Shown: positions 44,765 to 55,988 of the stretch, piece after piece | Layout: each line of letters opens with the position of its first letter | Numbering within the stretch: position 1 is the stretch's first letter | Assembly (NCBI RefSeq): GCF_900110345.1 | Contig: NZ_FODJ01000001.1 | Span: 310,001-374,000 of the forward strand | Origin: Amphibacillus marinus | GTDB taxonomy: Bacteria > Bacillota > Bacilli > Bacillales > Amphibacillaceae | Direction: 5' to 3' | DNA: 64,000 nt | Notes under the pieces: model-generated | The model's database searches: none | Told to the model about the DNA's origin: nothing | What the model saw: only the letters and a program-made list of their open reading frames with translations | Position numbers and translations under genes: made by a program

Positions 44765-45886
44765 CTATTCTAAAAAGTCTTTAAGGCGTTTGCTACGGCT
44801 TGGGTGTCGGAGCTTTCTTAATGCCTTAGCTTCAATTTGACGAATTCTCTCTCTCGTTACGCCAAATACTTTGCCAACTTCCTCTAAAGTGCGTGTTCGA
44901 CCATCATCTAAACCAAACCGGAGTCGTAGAACATTCTCTTCACGATCAGTTAGCGTATCAAGAACATCCTCTAATTGCTCTTTAAGCAATTCATATGCTG
45001 CATGGTCTGACGGCGAGGTTGCTTCTTGATCCTCAATAAAGTCGCCAAGGTGAGAATCATCCTCTTCACCGATAGGTGTTTCAAGTGAAACAGGCTCTTG
45101 AGCAATTTTCAAAATCTCTCTTACTTTATCAGGTGTCAGCTCCATTTCCTTACCGATTTCTTCAGGGGTAGGTTCACGACCAAAATCCTGTAAGAGTTGA
45201 CGCTGAACACGAATGAGCTTATTAATTGTTTCAACCATATGGACAGGAATCCGAATTGTCCGTGCCTGATCGGCAATAGCACGTGTTATCGCTTGACGGA
45301 TCCACCAAGTTGCATAGGTACTAAACTTAAACCCTTTTCGATAATCAAACTTTTCCACAGCTTTAATTAGACCCATGTTTCCCTCTTGAATTAAATCAAG
45401 AAATAGCATTCCGCGACCAACATAACGCTTTGCGATACTGACCACTAACCGTAAGTTTGCTTCAGCTAGCCTTTTCTTTGCTTCCTCATCGCCTTGTTCA
45501 ATCCGTTCAGCTAAACTAATTTCTTCTTCAGCCGACAGTAGATCAACACGGCCAATCTCCTTCAAGTACATGCGAACGGGGTCATTAATTTTTATTCCCA
45601 GTGGGACACTAAGGTCATTTAAATCAAACTCTTCCACCTTAGCGATTTGCTGTTCATCAGGATCATCTTCTGAATCCCCAACAACCTCAATACCTTGTTC
45701 ACCTAAATATTCATAAAATTCATCAATTTGATCTGACTCAAGTTCAAAAATAGCTAATCGTTCAGCAACATCTTCATAAGCAATGACACCACGTTTTTTC
45801 CCTATCTCAACGATTTGTTCTTTTGCCTGCTCTAATGTTAATTCCTGTTCGCTCTGTTTTGAATTTGATGGCGTATTTTCTGCCAT
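44765..45886 (-). CDS. rpoD: RNA polymerase primary sigma factor (sigma-A)
   Basis: The housekeeping sigma factor, 373 residues, in region order: 1.1 (acidic, [15 protein letters not shown]), 1.2 ([19 protein letters not shown]), 2 ([20 protein letters not shown] and [19 protein letters not shown]), 3 ([20 protein letters not shown]) and 4 ([20 protein letters not shown]). The ATG at 45886 has GGAGG 9 nt before it. It lies after dnaG with a 31-nt gap, the standard dnaG-rpoD macromolecular synthesis pair. Confidence 0.98.
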   Translation of the reverse strand: MAENTPSNSKQSEQELTLEQAKEQIVEIGKKRGVIAYEDVAERLAIFELESDQIDEFYEYLGEQGIEVVGDSEDDPDEQQIAKVEEFDLNDLSVPLGIKINDPVRMYLKEIGRVDLLSAEEEISLAERIEQGDEEAKKRLAEANLRLVVSIAKRYVGRGMLFLDLIQEGNMGLIKAVEKFDYRKGFKFSTYATWWIRQAITRAIADQARTIRIPVHMVETINKLIRVQRQLLQDFGREPTPEEIGKEMELTPDKVREILKIAQEPVSLETPIGEEDDSHLGDFIEDQEATSPSDHAAYELLKEQLEDVLDTLTDREENVLRLRFGLDDGRTRTLEEVGKVFGVTRERIRQIEAKALRKLRHPSRSKRLKDFLE

Positions 45887-45917
45887 AAGAGTCCCCCTCC
45901 TTCCAACTATCAAACAC

Positions 45918-47738
45918 TTACTGACTATGACCTGCTAATCGCTGTCGAATTTGAACAATCTCCATACCGATTTGAGCAGCCTTTACATAGTCTTGATTCA
46001 ATTCTGCTTTCTTTTGCTCAGCTAATAAAGCCCGTATATTTGCCTTATCCCCTTGCTCCTCGCTAATGATATTTATATAATCATTAAGCTCAGAATCAGA
46101 AATATCTGGAGATATAGATTCCATTGCTAACTCAATAATGTCGTTTTTTAATGCCTCATCATCAATTCGTTCAATAAATTGACTCACATTAGCTTTATTT
46201 CCCTCTTCATAAAAAGCATACAGATGCGTAACAATTATCTTGTGCTTATCAACATTAAATGAAGCACCAAGGATATGCTTAATTTTCTCAGCAATCGAAT
46301 GGTCATAGAGCATGTATGCTAGAAGCCTTCTTTCCGCATTATAAAAAGCAGGAAGCAACTTCTTCTTAGCACGATAAAGGTTTTGATCTTTAGTATGGCG
46401 CTTAGTGGCAGCCTTATCCCGATCATTTCCTCTTGCTTGATTTAAATGGTTGACTTCATTTAAAATGGTTTCAAATGATAATTGATGTTCGTTTGCAAGT
46501 TCCCTTGCATAATGATCGCGATCAATCGCACTATTGAGACCAGCTATTTCTTCTATAATCTTATTTACATAAGCAATTCGATCTGCCTCAACCTTTAAAT
46601 TATAACCCTTTTTTAAGAAAGTCATAACAAAACCCATATAGGTAGAGCTTTCCTCGATTACCTCCCGTTTAAACCTCTCGCCACCATTTTGCTTAATAAA
46701 AGCATCTGGGTCCGAACCGTCGGGTAAGGTTGCAACTCTAATTTGACACCCTGCTTTCAGAAATAATCTTGCTGCTTTATAGGCAGCATTAAAGCCAGCT
46801 GAATCACCGTCATAACAAATGACGACATGATCGACATACCGCTTAAGTAAAGCAGCCTGATGCTCTGTTGCTGATGTCCCTAATGTGGCGACACCATTGG
46901 TGATACCTGCTTGAGCAGCAGTAATGACGTCCATGTAGCCTTCAAATAGTATAGCTTGCCCCTTCTTTTTCATTTCACTGCGTGCTAAATCAAAATTAAA
47001 AAGCATTTTGCTTTTTTGAAAAAGAGCTGACTCAGGACTATTTAAATACTTGGGCTCTTCCCCATTGATAGAACGACCACCATAGCCAACTGTTTTCCCA
47101 AGGTGATTACGAATTGGAAAAACAATGCGACCACGAAAACGATCAAAAATTTGATTTTGATCATTGCGAGTAAAAACGCCCGTAGAAGCAAGATGTTGTA
47201 AATTAAAGGATTTCTTCTCTAAAAACTTGGTTGTTACTTCATTAGCATGTGGCGAAAATCCAATTTGATAGACGTTAATGATCTCCTGTGATAAGCCACG
47301 CTCTTCCAGGTATTGCTTACCTATTAATGCCTCTTTGGCATGAGCAAGAACATGATGATAAAATTTAGTTAACCATTCAAAGGCTTGCAGACTTACTTGA
47401 TCAATTGATTGATTAGATTGGTTCTCTTGCTTTACGAATACTTCTGGTAAAGCATGACCACTTTTTTGAGCCAAGTGTTCAACAGCCTGTAAAAATGAGA
47501 ATCCCTCGTGTTCCATCAAAAACGTAAACACATTTCCTCCTTTTCCACAGCCAAAGCAATGAAAAATTTGTTTTTCCTGTGTAACAGAAAATGACGGTGT
47601 GCTCTCGTTATGAAAGGGGCATAAACCAAAATAGTTTCGACCCTGTCTTTTTAATGAAACGTATTCTCCAACTACGTCAACAATATCATTTGATTGCCTT
47701 ATCTCATCAATCAAATGCTGTGGAATTTGATTATTCAT
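45918..47738 (-). CDS. dnaG: DNA primase
   Basis: DnaG makes RNA primers for replication. It is a 606-residue protein with the N-terminal zinc-binding domain ([18 protein letters not shown], then [10 protein letters not shown]), the RNA polymerase core ([15 protein letters not shown], toprim EGYMDVITA and [10 protein letters not shown]) and a C-terminal DnaB-interaction domain. The ATG at 47738 is preceded by a weak GGTGAT; a GTG five codons upstream is possible. Cotranscribed with rpoD. Confidence 0.95.
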   Translation of the reverse strand: MNNQIPQHLIDEIRQSNDIVDVVGEYVSLKRQGRNYFGLCPFHNESTPSFSVTQEKQIFHCFGCGKGGNVFTFLMEHEGFSFLQAVEHLAQKSGHALPEVFVKQENQSNQSIDQVSLQAFEWLTKFYHHVLAHAKEALIGKQYLEERGLSQEIINVYQIGFSPHANEVTTKFLEKKSFNLQHLASTGVFTRNDQNQIFDRFRGRIVFPIRNHLGKTVGYGGRSINGEEPKYLNSPESALFQKSKMLFNFDLARSEMKKKGQAILFEGYMDVITAAQAGITNGVATLGTSATEHQAALLKRYVDHVVICYDGDSAGFNAAYKAARLFLKAGCQIRVATLPDGSDPDAFIKQNGGERFKREVIEESSTYMGFVMTFLKKGYNLKVEADRIAYVNKIIEEIAGLNSAIDRDHYARELANEHQLSFETILNEVNHLNQARGNDRDKAATKRHTKDQNLYRAKKKLLPAFYNAERRLLAYMLYDHSIAEKIKHILGASFNVDKHKIIVTHLYAFYEEGNKANVSQFIERIDDEALKNDIIELAMESISPDISDSELNDYINIISEEQGDKANIRALLAEQKKAELNQDYVKAAQIGMEIVQIRQRLAGHSQ

Positions 47739-48517
47739 ATTTATCACCAACACTTAATTTCTATATAAAATTAAAAATTCCTGCAAGTTTCGACAAAAAA
47801 ATAAAAAAATTCACTTCCTTTGAGTAGATAATTAATTACAATCGGTCAATTAACTATTAAGAAGTCTCTGGATACGATCCGCTACCTTAAACACCTTCTA
47901 CACAAAAAAGCAAAAATCCTGCTTCTTTTTTCAGTTGTAAGATAAATATCATCATTCGGAACCAAAAAAAAAAAATTAACACCTAGATTTTTCCCATAAA
48001 AACCATTTTAAAACCATAAAAACCGTAATTATTCACCTAACAAATGTTATGCTACAATTCTAAATAAAAGTATTACAAATGTTTTTTCACAAACAATTAT
48101 TATACTGTATTAATTGAATAAAAGCTACAATTATTACTTTTTTTAAAAATAAGTGCACTATTCTACTTAAAAAAATAATTTTAAAACGATTAGTTACCAA
48201 TCTATACGTGTTAAATCGTATTTTATTGGAGTCCTACTTGCCCCTATTATAGTGAATTATGCTTACTCATCTGAATGAATTTCATAATTGCGTATATGAA
48301 TTTCATGCGTGCTAAATACAGACGAATAATTTTTAAGGAAGAAAAAAGTTCGTGTTTAATTGTGATAATATGAATTTTGAAATTGACTCATCTAGTAAAT
48401 AAATGCGTATCAGGTTAAAACCTCACCTTTATTCACTCCAGTGAGGTTTTAACAGCTATATGACCAAGTCATATTATTTTGTTGACACACCGTGGTTCTT
48501 TTAAGTTATATTAGCAT
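47739..48517. other. Gene-free AT-rich region with a tandem 21-bp repeat
   Basis: About 780 nt with no credible frame on either strand. It holds the likely dnaG promoter area near 47760-47830, a weak A/T hairpin at 47904-47929, and two copies of ATGAATTTCAT (48275-48285 and 48296-48306) exactly 21 bp apart. The terminator of the neighbouring regulatory protein gene is at 48414-48453. In B. subtilis a gene, yqxD, lies at this position. Confidence 0.7.
48414..48453 (-). terminator. Terminator of the PPDK regulatory protein gene
   Basis: A 13-bp perfect stem, GTTAAAACCTCAC / GTGAGGTTTTAAC, with a 14-nt loop, about 65 nt after the stop codon. Confidence 0.75.
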
Positions 48518-49327
48518 TTAGTTATTAACATTTAACAAATGTAAAATTAGATTAGCTGTTTCCTCAACAGCTTTATGCGAGACATCAATAACAGGGCAAC
48601 CGAGACGATCAACAATTTGATCAAAGAATGCTATTTCTTCATCAATTCGCTTTGGCGCAGCATAATTAGCATTTTCCTTTAAGCCCAAAGCTTTTAACCG
48701 CTCTTTACGAATACTATTTAGCTTTTCAGAGCTAATTTTCAATCCAATGCATTTACGTGAATCGGTTTGAAAAAGCTCTTCAGGCGGATCAACCTCAGGT
48801 ACAATGGGAACATTGGCTACCTTGAAGCTTTTTAAAGCTAAAAATTGTGATAAAGGCGTCTTTGACGTTCGGGATACACCTACTAAGACAATGTCTGCCT
48901 GCTCAATCCCACGTGGATCGCGACCATCATCATACTTTACCGCAAACTCAATTGCCTCGATTCTTTTAAAATAGGCCTCGTCAAGTTGATGACTTAAGCC
49001 CGGCTCCAGCCGTGGTTTCTTTTTAAAGATTTTTTCCATTGCTTCTAGCGTCGGTCCGATAATATCAATCGCTTCTAGCCCGCGTTCAATTGCTTGATGT
49101 TTAACAAAATAGCGCAAGTCCGGATTGACTAGTGTATAACCAACAATGGCGCGGTCACAGGAAGCAGAATCAAGTACTTGCTTTAATTTCTCCTGATCCT
49201 CGACATAAGGCATACGAATGATTTCATACTCCTGACCATTTACAAACTGAAGTAAAGCAGACTTAATAACTTTCTCAGCTGTTTCGCCTAATGAATCAGA
49301 TATTAGATAGATAATAGGTTTGCGCAT
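48518..49327 (-). CDS. Pyruvate, phosphate dikinase regulatory protein (DUF299)
   Basis: A bifunctional ADP-dependent kinase and Pi-dependent pyrophosphorylase that switches PPDK off and on by phosphorylating its active-site Thr. The 269-residue length is usual. Visible features: [20 protein letters not shown] at the N-terminus, the P-loop [20 protein letters not shown], and the C-terminal [22 protein letters not shown] 7 nt before the ATG. Equivalent to B. subtilis yqfL, next to glyS; it lies 15 nt after glyS on the same strand. A PPDK gene is not in the window. Confidence 0.93.
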   Translation of the reverse strand: MRKPIIYLISDSLGETAEKVIKSALLQFVNGQEYEIIRMPYVEDQEKLKQVLDSASCDRAIVGYTLVNPDLRYFVKHQAIERGLEAIDIIGPTLEAMEKIFKKKPRLEPGLSHQLDEAYFKRIEAIEFAVKYDDGRDPRGIEQADIVLVGVSRTSKTPLSQFLALKSFKVANVPIVPEVDPPEELFQTDSRKCIGLKISSEKLNSIRKERLKALGLKENANYAAPKRIDEEIAFFDQIVDRLGCPVIDVSHKAVEETANLILHLLNVNN

Positions 49328-49342
49328 CTAACACACTCCTTA

Positions 49343-51427
49343 TTAAAATTGCTGCTTCCACTCAATTTTATTAAAATCAGCAAACTGATAAACAAACCAC
49401 GCTACCTGCTTTAACAGTGCTAATCGGTTCGCTCTAAGCTTCTGATCTTCTGCCATCACCATCGTTTGTTCAAAAAACTGATCAATTAATGGTGTTAACT
49501 GTTCCAGTAATTGTATCGCCTCTACATAAGCTTGCTCATTCATTAGCGCTTGAAAGTCTGATTTAATCTCCTCTAGCTTAACAAATAATCCTTGTTCTGC
49601 ATCGTTTTCAAAGAGGCTAGGGGCAACAGCTGACTCAGCACCCTTGCTAGCCAAATTTAACACACGGCCCAGTGCCTCCTGCGTTTGTTTAAATTCGAAG
49701 TCAGCTCGTTTCTCTTCTAATAGCTTAGCTTTCTTTAAGACTAATGCTGGTACACCGATTTGCGCTGTCATTACTGCTGTCATAATATCTTGCGCAATCC
49801 CTTGCTCTTTTGCAAGGAAAACCATTCTTGCCTTGATGAATGTTCTTACTTGCTCAGCGACAGCATCAGCTTGCGCAATTTCGACTGTTGTCGCTTGATA
49901 ATGAGTCAATGTGAGTGATAATGCCTGCTCAACTGTTAATGCCCACTTTTGGTCAATAAAAATTTGAATAACAGCCATTGCTTGACGTCTTAAAGCATAA
50001 GGATCTTGAGAGCCTGTTGGCATTAAACCGACACCAATACAGCCAACAATCGTGTCTAATTTGTCAGCTACACTTAAAATAGCACCTAATGTTGATTGAG
50101 GTAGCATGCCATTTGCTTGGCGAGGCATATATTGTTCATTAATCGCCTTGGCAACTCGCTCATCTTCACCAGCAATAAGCGCATATTTTTCCCCCATTAT
50201 CCCCTGCAAATTAGTAAACTCATTCACCATTTGCGTAACTAAGTCAAATTTACTTATATCAGCAGCTCGGGTGACAAGAGCGCGCTGATCATCCGTCAAA
50301 CCTAGTTGGCTAGCTAATTGATTGGCAATAATACTGACGCGATTAACTTTATCAGAAATAGTTCCTAATTTTTCTTGAAATACCATTCGTGACAATTTCT
50401 CATTATTACTATCAATCGACTGCTTTTGATCCTCGGTGTAGAAAAATACAGCATCCGCCAAGCGAGCATTTAGTACTTTTTCATTTCCACGGGCAACATT
50501 GGCAAGATGCTGATCGTTCCCATTTCGAACGGCAACAAAGTACGGCAATAGCTGATTCGCTTGATCACGAACAGGGAAATAGCGCTGGTGCTCTTTCATC
50601 GAAGTAATTAGTGCTTCTTCAGGTACAGTTAAATAATCACGACTAAATGTACCAAAGAAGACCGTTGGGTACTCGACAAGCTGGGTAACTTCTTCCAATA
50701 AATCAGCCTCAATTGGAACTTGCCAGTTTTGAGCTTTTGCTAATGCCTCAATTTGGTTTTGGATATTAGCCTTCCGTTCATGACTATTCGCAATGACGAA
50801 CTGCTGCTTGAGCGCCTGTTCATATTCGCCAGCATTAACAAGCGAAAATTGGCTGCCTAAAAAACGATGGCCATAGCTAATTCGATCAGTCTTGACATCT
50901 TCAATATCAAAATCAATAATTTGCGCTCCGTTAAGCGCAACTAACCATTTTATTGGACGAATAAAGCGCAGGGAACGATTAGACCAGCGCATATTCTTAG
51001 GAAAACTTAACGATAAAATGACCTCTTTAAAGGCTGGTAATAACTCGCCTGCCCCCTTCCCATCAATAAATTTATTAACGTGGACATAGTCAACATCCTT
51101 AATAGCTTTAAAATAAATAGCATCAACAGCTACACCCTGACCTTTGGCAAATCCTATTGCTGCCTTAGTCCAATTACCAGCCTCGTCTTGAGCTATTTTT
51201 TTAGCTGGTCCTCTTACTTCTTCTTCAATGTCAGTCTGCTTATCAGCTAACCCACTTATGCTTACAGCAAAACGACGTGGCGTTATAAACGTATTAATTC
51301 GTTCAAAGGTCAAACGATTTTGATTAAGCCAGTCAATTGTTTTATCGTGTAGTTGCTTTTCAGTATCAGCTAAAAACCGAGCAGGCATTTCCTCTAAACC
51401 CACTTCAAATAGTACATTAGTTGTCAT
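49343..51427 (-). CDS. glyS: Glycyl-tRNA synthetase beta chain
   Basis: The beta subunit of the bacterial alpha2beta2 glycyl-tRNA synthetase; it binds tRNA. The 694-residue protein has [15 protein letters not shown] at the N-terminus, [40 protein letters not shown], the HD-like [20 protein letters not shown] and a C-terminal anticodon-binding helical domain (DFKQLM-type, [10 protein letters not shown] end). I place the start at ATG 51427 (AGGAGG 9 nt before it), which overlaps the glyQ stop by 11 nt. Confidence 0.95.
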   Translation of the reverse strand: MTTNVLFEVGLEEMPARFLADTEKQLHDKTIDWLNQNRLTFERINTFITPRRFAVSISGLADKQTDIEEEVRGPAKKIAQDEAGNWTKAAIGFAKGQGVAVDAIYFKAIKDVDYVHVNKFIDGKGAGELLPAFKEVILSLSFPKNMRWSNRSLRFIRPIKWLVALNGAQIIDFDIEDVKTDRISYGHRFLGSQFSLVNAGEYEQALKQQFVIANSHERKANIQNQIEALAKAQNWQVPIEADLLEEVTQLVEYPTVFFGTFSRDYLTVPEEALITSMKEHQRYFPVRDQANQLLPYFVAVRNGNDQHLANVARGNEKVLNARLADAVFFYTEDQKQSIDSNNEKLSRMVFQEKLGTISDKVNRVSIIANQLASQLGLTDDQRALVTRAADISKFDLVTQMVNEFTNLQGIMGEKYALIAGEDERVAKAINEQYMPRQANGMLPQSTLGAILSVADKLDTIVGCIGVGLMPTGSQDPYALRRQAMAVIQIFIDQKWALTVEQALSLTLTHYQATTVEIAQADAVAEQVRTFIKARMVFLAKEQGIAQDIMTAVMTAQIGVPALVLKKAKLLEEKRADFEFKQTQEALGRVLNLASKGAESAVAPSLFENDAEQGLFVKLEEIKSDFQALMNEQAYVEAIQLLEQLTPLIDQFFEQTMVMAEDQKLRANRLALLKQVAWFVYQFADFNKIEWKQQF

Positions 51428-52307
51428 CTGTTTCATCCTCCTCTTTCAGCATTGGGAAGCCTAATTTCTCACGTTCTTCAACATATAATTTCGCAATTGC
51501 ACGGGCTAAATTTCTTACTCGACCGATATAGCCCGTTCTTTCCGTAACTGAAATAACGCCCTTAGCATCTAAAAGGTTAAACGTGTGTGAACACTTCAAT
51601 ACATAATCATAGGCAGGAAAGACCAGGCCTTTCTCCATTAGCTGCCTTGCTTCAGCTTCATACTGAGAGAATAGGTTAAATAATAAAGCTGTATCGGATT
51701 CTTCAAAGGTATACTTGGAGTGCTCATACTCAGGCTGAAAGTAGATGTCATGGACTGTGACACCTTCCGTCCAAGTAAGATCAAAAACATTATCCTTATC
51801 TTGAATATATGAGGCTAACCTTTCCATTCCATAAGTGATTTCAACGGCAACCGGCTTAGCTTCTAAACCACCAATTTGTTGGAAATACGTAAATTGAGTA
51901 ATTTCCATCCCGTCTAACCAAACCTCCCAGCCTAAACCAGCCGCACCAAGTGTTGGGTTCTCCCAATTATCCTCGACAAAACGAATATCATGCTTTAATG
52001 GATCTATTCCTAATTTTTCTAGTGACGCTAAGTAAAGCTCTTGAATATTATCTGGTGATGGCTTCATAATGACTTGGAATTGGTGATGCTGGTACAGACG
52101 ATTCGGATTCTCACCATAACGTCCATCAGCAGGCCTTCTTGATGGTTCGACGTAGGCAACATTCCACGGCTCAGGTCCTAGACTTCTTAACAAAGTCATC
52201 GGTGACATGGTACCCGCTCCTTTTTCAACGTCATAGGCTTGCATAAGAATACAGCCTTGGTCTGACCAATGCTTTTGAAGCGTTAAGATCATTTCTTGAA
52301 TATGCAT
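51417..52307 (-). CDS. glyQ: Glycyl-tRNA synthetase alpha chain
   Basis: The catalytic subunit, making glycyl-adenylate and charging tRNA-Gly. The 296-residue protein has [60 protein letters not shown] and VDWTEG-type [14 protein letters not shown]. The start is ATG 52305-52307 (GGAGG 8 nt upstream); the long reading frame upstream is inside the T-box leader. Expression is controlled by a glycine T-box riboswitch. Confidence 0.96.
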   Translation of the reverse strand: MHIQEMILTLQKHWSDQGCILMQAYDVEKGAGTMSPMTLLRSLGPEPWNVAYVEPSRRPADGRYGENPNRLYQHHQFQVIMKPSPDNIQELYLASLEKLGIDPLKHDIRFVEDNWENPTLGAAGLGWEVWLDGMEITQFTYFQQIGGLEAKPVAVEITYGMERLASYIQDKDNVFDLTWTEGVTVHDIYFQPEYEHSKYTFEESDTALLFNLFSQYEAEARQLMEKGLVFPAYDYVLKCSHTFNLLDAKGVISVTERTGYIGRVRNLARAIAKLYVEEREKLGFPMLKEEDETDDN

Positions 52308-52358
52308 GTGAAAAACCTCCATTTTTTTACGCAAGCTTATTAATAACTTAGGTGTTAA

Positions 52359-52592
52359 CAAAAAAATCCCGTCCCTATGCCTCCAAACGAAAGCATAGGG
52401 ACGGGATTTCCGCGGTTCCACCCTATTTACTAAAACCATGCGTTTTAGTCACTTTTTTTAAAAAAACATTTGCTCCAGAGTGCCTGTTCAGTTAATTACT
52501 TAAATCTGGCTTACACCAACCCAGACTCGCTTCTAGTTAAGTGAAGTAACTTACTGTTCTCCTTCTACACAAATAACAATATTTCATAATCT
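52359..52592 (-). ncRNA. T-box riboswitch (glycine) upstream of glyQS
   Basis: The leader carries the T-box bulge sequence AGGGTGGAACCGCGG (52410-52424, minus strand) and an intrinsic terminator of 17 bp (52364-52380 / 52393-52409, core CCCGTCCCTATGC) followed by a T-run. A candidate specifier GGC (52482-52484) fits glycine. Uncharged tRNA-Gly would pair with the T-box and specifier to form the antiterminator. The whole leader lies between recO and glyQ. Confidence 0.92.
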
Positions 52593-52598
52593 AACCAA

Positions 52599-52627
52599 AT
52601 AGTACGGGAATTCTAGTTAATTGTCAA
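52599..52627 (-). promoter_or_regulatory. glyQS promoter
   Basis: TTGACA and TACTAT with an exact 17-bp spacer on the minus strand, 8 nt before the start of the T-box leader. Confidence 0.85.
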
Positions 52628-52641
52628 GCAGGCTAATAACG

Positions 52642-53385
52642 TTAAAGCAATGAATCCAATTGATCTAAAAACCGTTTAGATTTAATTGTTAATCCACCAT
52701 ATTGATCATAATAGGCTACTAACAACCGCAAGATCACTTGCTTATTTTCTTCCTTAACAGAAATATTAGCAATTCGGGTTAAATCTGTCTGATCAAACAA
52801 CTGAATTAGCTTTATTTGAGTAGAATTTAATAGCATTGCATTAGAATCCTTATGAGCGCAAAATCGACAAACAAGTCCAGCTTCAGAAAGAGAAAACCCA
52901 ACTAGCTGATCCTGACGTTGACAACTCGTACATTGACTTAAGATTGGTGCGAAGCCAGCTACCTTATACAACTTCAATTCGTAGATAAGCGCTAAAATGG
53001 CAGCATCCTTTTGATCAACTATTCCTGAAAGGGCAGCTACGAATTGCTGATAGACCAAGTGATTTGGCTTCTTTTCTTCCATCAATTTATCCGTTAATTC
53101 TGCTATGTAACTCGCATATGCAGTTTGAACAATGTCTTCTCTAATTTTTCGGTGCGAATTAATAACTTCTCCTTGCTGCATTACTGCTAAACCGCGCCCC
53201 AACTGTACTAAGTACTCTCCTTGAATAAACATTTGTGTAATTGAGGCCATTCGACTTTTCGGCTTTTTAGAGCCACGAGCAATTAGAGCTAATTTCCCTA
53301 GCTGTTTAGTGAACAGTGTAACAATTTTGTGAGTTTCACCATAGTCTTGCGTACGGATAATGACACCTTCTATTCGCTCGAACAT
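52642..53385 (-). CDS. recO: DNA repair protein RecO
   Basis: RecO loads RecA on SSB-coated DNA with RecR. The 247-residue protein has the N-terminal OB fold (GVIIRTQDYGETHKIVTLFT), LGRGLAVMQQGEVINSHRKI, helical middle, and a zinc site with CTSCQRQDQLVGFSLSEAG plus CRFCAHK (four Cys). GGTGACAT before the ATG. As in Bacillus, followed downstream by glyQS. Confidence 0.94.
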   Translation of the reverse strand: MFERIEGVIIRTQDYGETHKIVTLFTKQLGKLALIARGSKKPKSRMASITQMFIQGEYLVQLGRGLAVMQQGEVINSHRKIREDIVQTAYASYIAELTDKLMEEKKPNHLVYQQFVAALSGIVDQKDAAILALIYELKLYKVAGFAPILSQCTSCQRQDQLVGFSLSEAGLVCRFCAHKDSNAMLLNSTQIKLIQLFDQTDLTRIANISVKEENKQVILRLLVAYYDQYGGLTIKSKRFLDQLDSLL

Positions 53386-53459
53386 ATGTCACCAATCCTT
53401 TATTCGGCCAAAACCGTTAATTTACTTAAGCTAATTAATGCATTTAAAAATATTTAAAT

Positions 53460-53923
53460 GAGGTTGGGACAAAAAAGTAATTAGATAAGAGAAATCCGAA
53501 CATTATGTCTAAATCCATATAGCGCTTGGGCTCACAGGATGTGGGTCAGTTAGACGTTGCGACACGACGTCGCGTACTTAGTTTAACATTCCATATTCAG
53601 GGTCACGCTAGCACCCAGGGGCACGGCTTCGGGCCTACAGGAAGTAGGTCAGTTAGACGTTGTCAAGGGACGTGACGGGTTTAGTCTAACATCATCCACT
53701 GTGTGAAGAAAAACATTTCACACAGTGAATCCTCAGCTCGTACTGGGGTTGCGATTACCAACCCCATTGAAGTGATTTGTTCCCACAGGACAAGGAAAGC
53801 TACGAAGACCATACATCCCACGAAGCAATTAGCTTTTTATTTTCGAGGAGTCTACGTACTTTCCCTACGCTGGTTCAGAATGTTCGGATACTCAGTATCA
53901 ATATTTAATTATGTCCCAGTCTC
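53460..53923. repeat. Large structured intergenic repeat (copy B) with nested inverted repeats
   Basis: About 464 bp bounded by near-perfect inverted ends GAGGTTGGGACA / TGTCCCAGTCTC. Inside are TCCGAACATT / AATGTTCGGA (53495 / 53879), CACTGTGTGAA / TTCACACAGTG (53698-53727), TGGGGTTG / CAACCCCA (53744 / 53759), and two cargo units of the kind seen at 44441-44575. One starts at 53531 (CTCACAGGATGTGGG, GTTAGACGTTGCGACACGAC); a diverged second is at 53634-53692 (CCTACAGGAAGTAGG, GTTAGAC...GTCTAAC). A 79-aa frame here is a by-product. It lies between recO and yqzL. Confidence 0.75.
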
Positions 53924-53945
53924 TTCTCCTCTATTTCATTAGCGT

Positions 53946-54089
53946 TTAGTCAGTTATATCATCTAAAGTATGATCGTGCAACTGATCAGCAGCTCCTGCT
54001 AAATGTTCCTGATCACTACCATTTTTCATCAGTAGATAAGTCTCAATATTGCCCGTTTGACTAAAAACGATCCAAGGTAAATCATGCAT
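53946..54089 (-). CDS. yqzL: YqzL family protein, 47 aa
   Basis: A 47-residue protein starting MHDLPWIVFSQTGNIETYLL with an acidic C-terminus. The core W-x-V-F-S-Q-T-G-N-I-x-T-Y-L-L matches YqzL, which lies between recO and era in B. subtilis (47 aa there). The start ATG at 54087-54089 follows AAGGTTGATTTAT. Unknown role; conserved among spore formers. Found by reading the minus strand of the recO-era gap. Confidence 0.8.
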   Translation of the reverse strand: MHDLPWIVFSQTGNIETYLLMKNGSDQEHLAGAADQLHDHTLDDITD

Positions 54090-54222
54090 ATAAATCAACC
54101 TTCCTTAATTTCGCTTTGTACCTACATCCTTAGCTTGACCAAGAAGCATTGATTGATGTTAATTATTATTTACCATGAATAATTAATTAAGCTACCAGCT
54201 ATTGCATCCGGTTACCTATTTA

Positions 54223-55131
54223 TTAATAATCTTCCTTATTAAAACCAAATTCATGCAGGTAGCGATCACGATTTCGCCAATCCTTTTGAACCTTCACCCA
54301 CAGCTCCAAGAACACCTTTGTTCCGAGCAAGCGTTCAATATCTCGTCGCGCTTGAGAACCAACCTTCTTTAACATGGCGCCTTGCTTTCCAATTACAATC
54401 CCTTTTTGGGATTTGCGTTCAACAATGATTGAAGCCTGAACAAGCACCTTTTCAGCTTCCCTCTTTTCAATCTTATCAATGACCACAGCTACCGAATGTG
54501 GGATCTCTTCTCGCGTTTCTTGAAGGACCTTTTCTCGAATTAGCTCACTAATAATAAAACGCTCAGGGTGATCAGTGACCTGATCAGCCGGATAATACTG
54601 TGGCCCTTCTGGTAACTGGCTCTTTAACACAGTTAATAAATGAGCAACATTGTTACCCTCTAAAGCTGATATCGGAATTATTTCTTGAAAAGCGTATTTA
54701 TCCTTGTAGAAGGCAATTAACTCAAACAATTGATCTGGGTGGATCTGATCAATTTTGTTAATAATTAAATAGACAGGACGGTTAATATTAGCCAGGCGAT
54801 CAATAATGTACTGGTCCCCTCTACCATAACCTTCCTTAGCATTCACCATAAAAAGAATTGCATCAACTTCATTAAGCGTATTTTCAGCCAGCTTTACCAT
54901 GAAATCACCTAGCTTATGTTTTGGCTTATGTATACCAGGTGTATCAATAAAGATCATTTGCGCATCCTTTTCAGTTAAAACACCTTGAATGGTGTTCCGT
55001 GTTGTTTGTGCTTTATCACTCATAATCGCAATTTTTTGACCAATTACACGATTTAAAAAAGTTGATTTCCCCACGTTAGGGCGCCCAATAATCGTGATAA
55101 ATCCTGACTTAAAGCTATCTTGTTGTTCCAT
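54223..55131 (-). CDS. era: GTPase Era
   Basis: An essential GTPase for 16S rRNA 3' end maturation and 30S assembly. The 302-residue protein has G1 [13 protein letters not shown]3 [14 protein letters not shown]4 NKID, G5 SALEG, and the C-terminal KH domain with KRESQKG-type [20 protein letters not shown]. The ATG 55131 follows GGAGGACG. Unlike in B. subtilis, no cdd (cytidine deaminase) gene separates it from dgkA. Confidence 0.97.
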   Translation of the reverse strand: MEQQDSFKSGFITIIGRPNVGKSTFLNRVIGQKIAIMSDKAQTTRNTIQGVLTEKDAQMIFIDTPGIHKPKHKLGDFMVKLAENTLNEVDAILFMVNAKEGYGRGDQYIIDRLANINRPVYLIINKIDQIHPDQLFELIAFYKDKYAFQEIIPISALEGNNVAHLLTVLKSQLPEGPQYYPADQVTDHPERFIISELIREKVLQETREEIPHSVAVVIDKIEKREAEKVLVQASIIVERKSQKGIVIGKQGAMLKKVGSQARRDIERLLGTKVFLELWVKVQKDWRNRDRYLHEFGFNKEDY

Positions 55132-55161
55132 ACTAACGTCCTCCAAAAAAAACTAAAAATT

Positions 55162-55545
55162 TTATAAAAAGATTACTGCAATGAGTTTTGGCAAAAAAAT
55201 AATTAATCCAATTGCCGCGGCCATCATACTGGCCACTAAGACACCACCCGCAGTTAAATCTTTAATGATCCCGGCAATAGGATGCCGCTCCGGTGCTAAA
55301 TAATCGAGTAACAGCTCGACAGCTGTATTAAATAGTTCAGCTGTGAGCACTAAACCAATTGTTAATAATAATAATACCCACTCAATAAATGAGACTGACA
55401 GGAAAATACCCAGCATAATAACCAATAAAGTCATCATGAGGTGTACACGCATGTTAATTTCATTTTTCAGCGCGTACTTTAAGCCGTTCCATGCATAGCA
55501 AATGCCGACACGCTTCTTTTTAATTTCTTGATAATCCGAAGCCAT
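55162..55545 (-). CDS. dgkA: Undecaprenol/diacylglycerol kinase family protein
   Basis: A 127-residue three-helix membrane kinase: KEINMRVHLM-type NEINMRVHLMMTLLVIMLG, then VLTAELFNTAVELLLDYLAP and IIKDLTAGGVLVASMMAAAI, the Glu and Asp of the active site being in ELFNTAVE and KDLTAG. In Gram-positives such members phosphorylate undecaprenol to recycle the wall carrier lipid. It overlaps ybeY by 26 nt. Three predicted helices at about 35-52, 58-76 and 98-122. Confidence 0.92.
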   Translation of the reverse strand: MASDYQEIKKKRVGICYAWNGLKYALKNEINMRVHLMMTLLVIMLGIFLSVSFIEWVLLLLTIGLVLTAELFNTAVELLLDYLAPERHPIAGIIKDLTAGGVLVASMMAAAIGLIIFLPKLIAVIFL

Positions 55546-55987
55546 TTAAAATTTCCTCTTGTCGGGCAAACATTTTCTTTTCGTCAGCCTCGGTCATATG
55601 ATCGTAACCCAATAAGTGAAGAAATCCGTGCAAGGCAAGAAAGCCAATTTCTCGCGCTAAACTGTGCTGATAGGAAACAGCTTGCTCGCTTGCTTGCTCA
55701 ACTGAAATAACAATATCGCCAAACACAATTGGCGCCTCAGCACCAATAATAGCCACTTCACCTTCTCCTTCTTCTTGTAAGGCAAAGGAAATGACATCAG
55801 TTGGTTGGTCTTTTTGCCGATAATTGCGATTAATTTCTTGAATGGTTGCATTATTAACAAAATTAATTGACATTTCTGCTTCAGCAGTAATGCCCTCCTC
55901 TTTCGCTGCATAATTTAAAAGATTTGTTAACATTGTAACATAATCCTCTGATACTGAATTTGTTTCATCAATAAAGTCAATAATCAT
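55520..55987 (-). CDS. ybeY: Endoribonuclease YbeY
   Basis: A 155-residue zinc-dependent endoribonuclease for 16S rRNA 3' end processing and ribosome quality control. The metal motif HGFLHLLGYDH is intact; RQKDQPTDVISFAL is the other conserved stretch. GAGGAGG lies 5 nt before the ATG. The 1-nt gap to pgpH shows translational coupling. B. subtilis yqfG. Confidence 0.95.
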   Translation of the reverse strand: MIIDFIDETNSVSEDYVTMLTNLLNYAAKEEGITAEAEMSINFVNNATIQEINRNYRQKDQPTDVISFALQEEGEGEVAIIGAEAPIVFGDIVISVEQASEQAVSYQHSLAREIGFLALHGFLHLLGYDHMTEADEKKMFARQEEILNGFGLSRN

Positions 55988-55988
55988 G

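Noticed and set aside
48275-48306. ARG box (ArgR/AhrC) in the dnaG upstream gap
   Set aside because: The TGAAT...TTCA pattern is too short and the gap fails the 18-bp ARG-box consensus; no arginine gene is nearby.
53703-53942. 79-aa plus-strand reading frame in the recO-yqzL gap
   Set aside because: It lies wholly inside the structured repeat, has no ribosome site and no family features; it spans stem arms.
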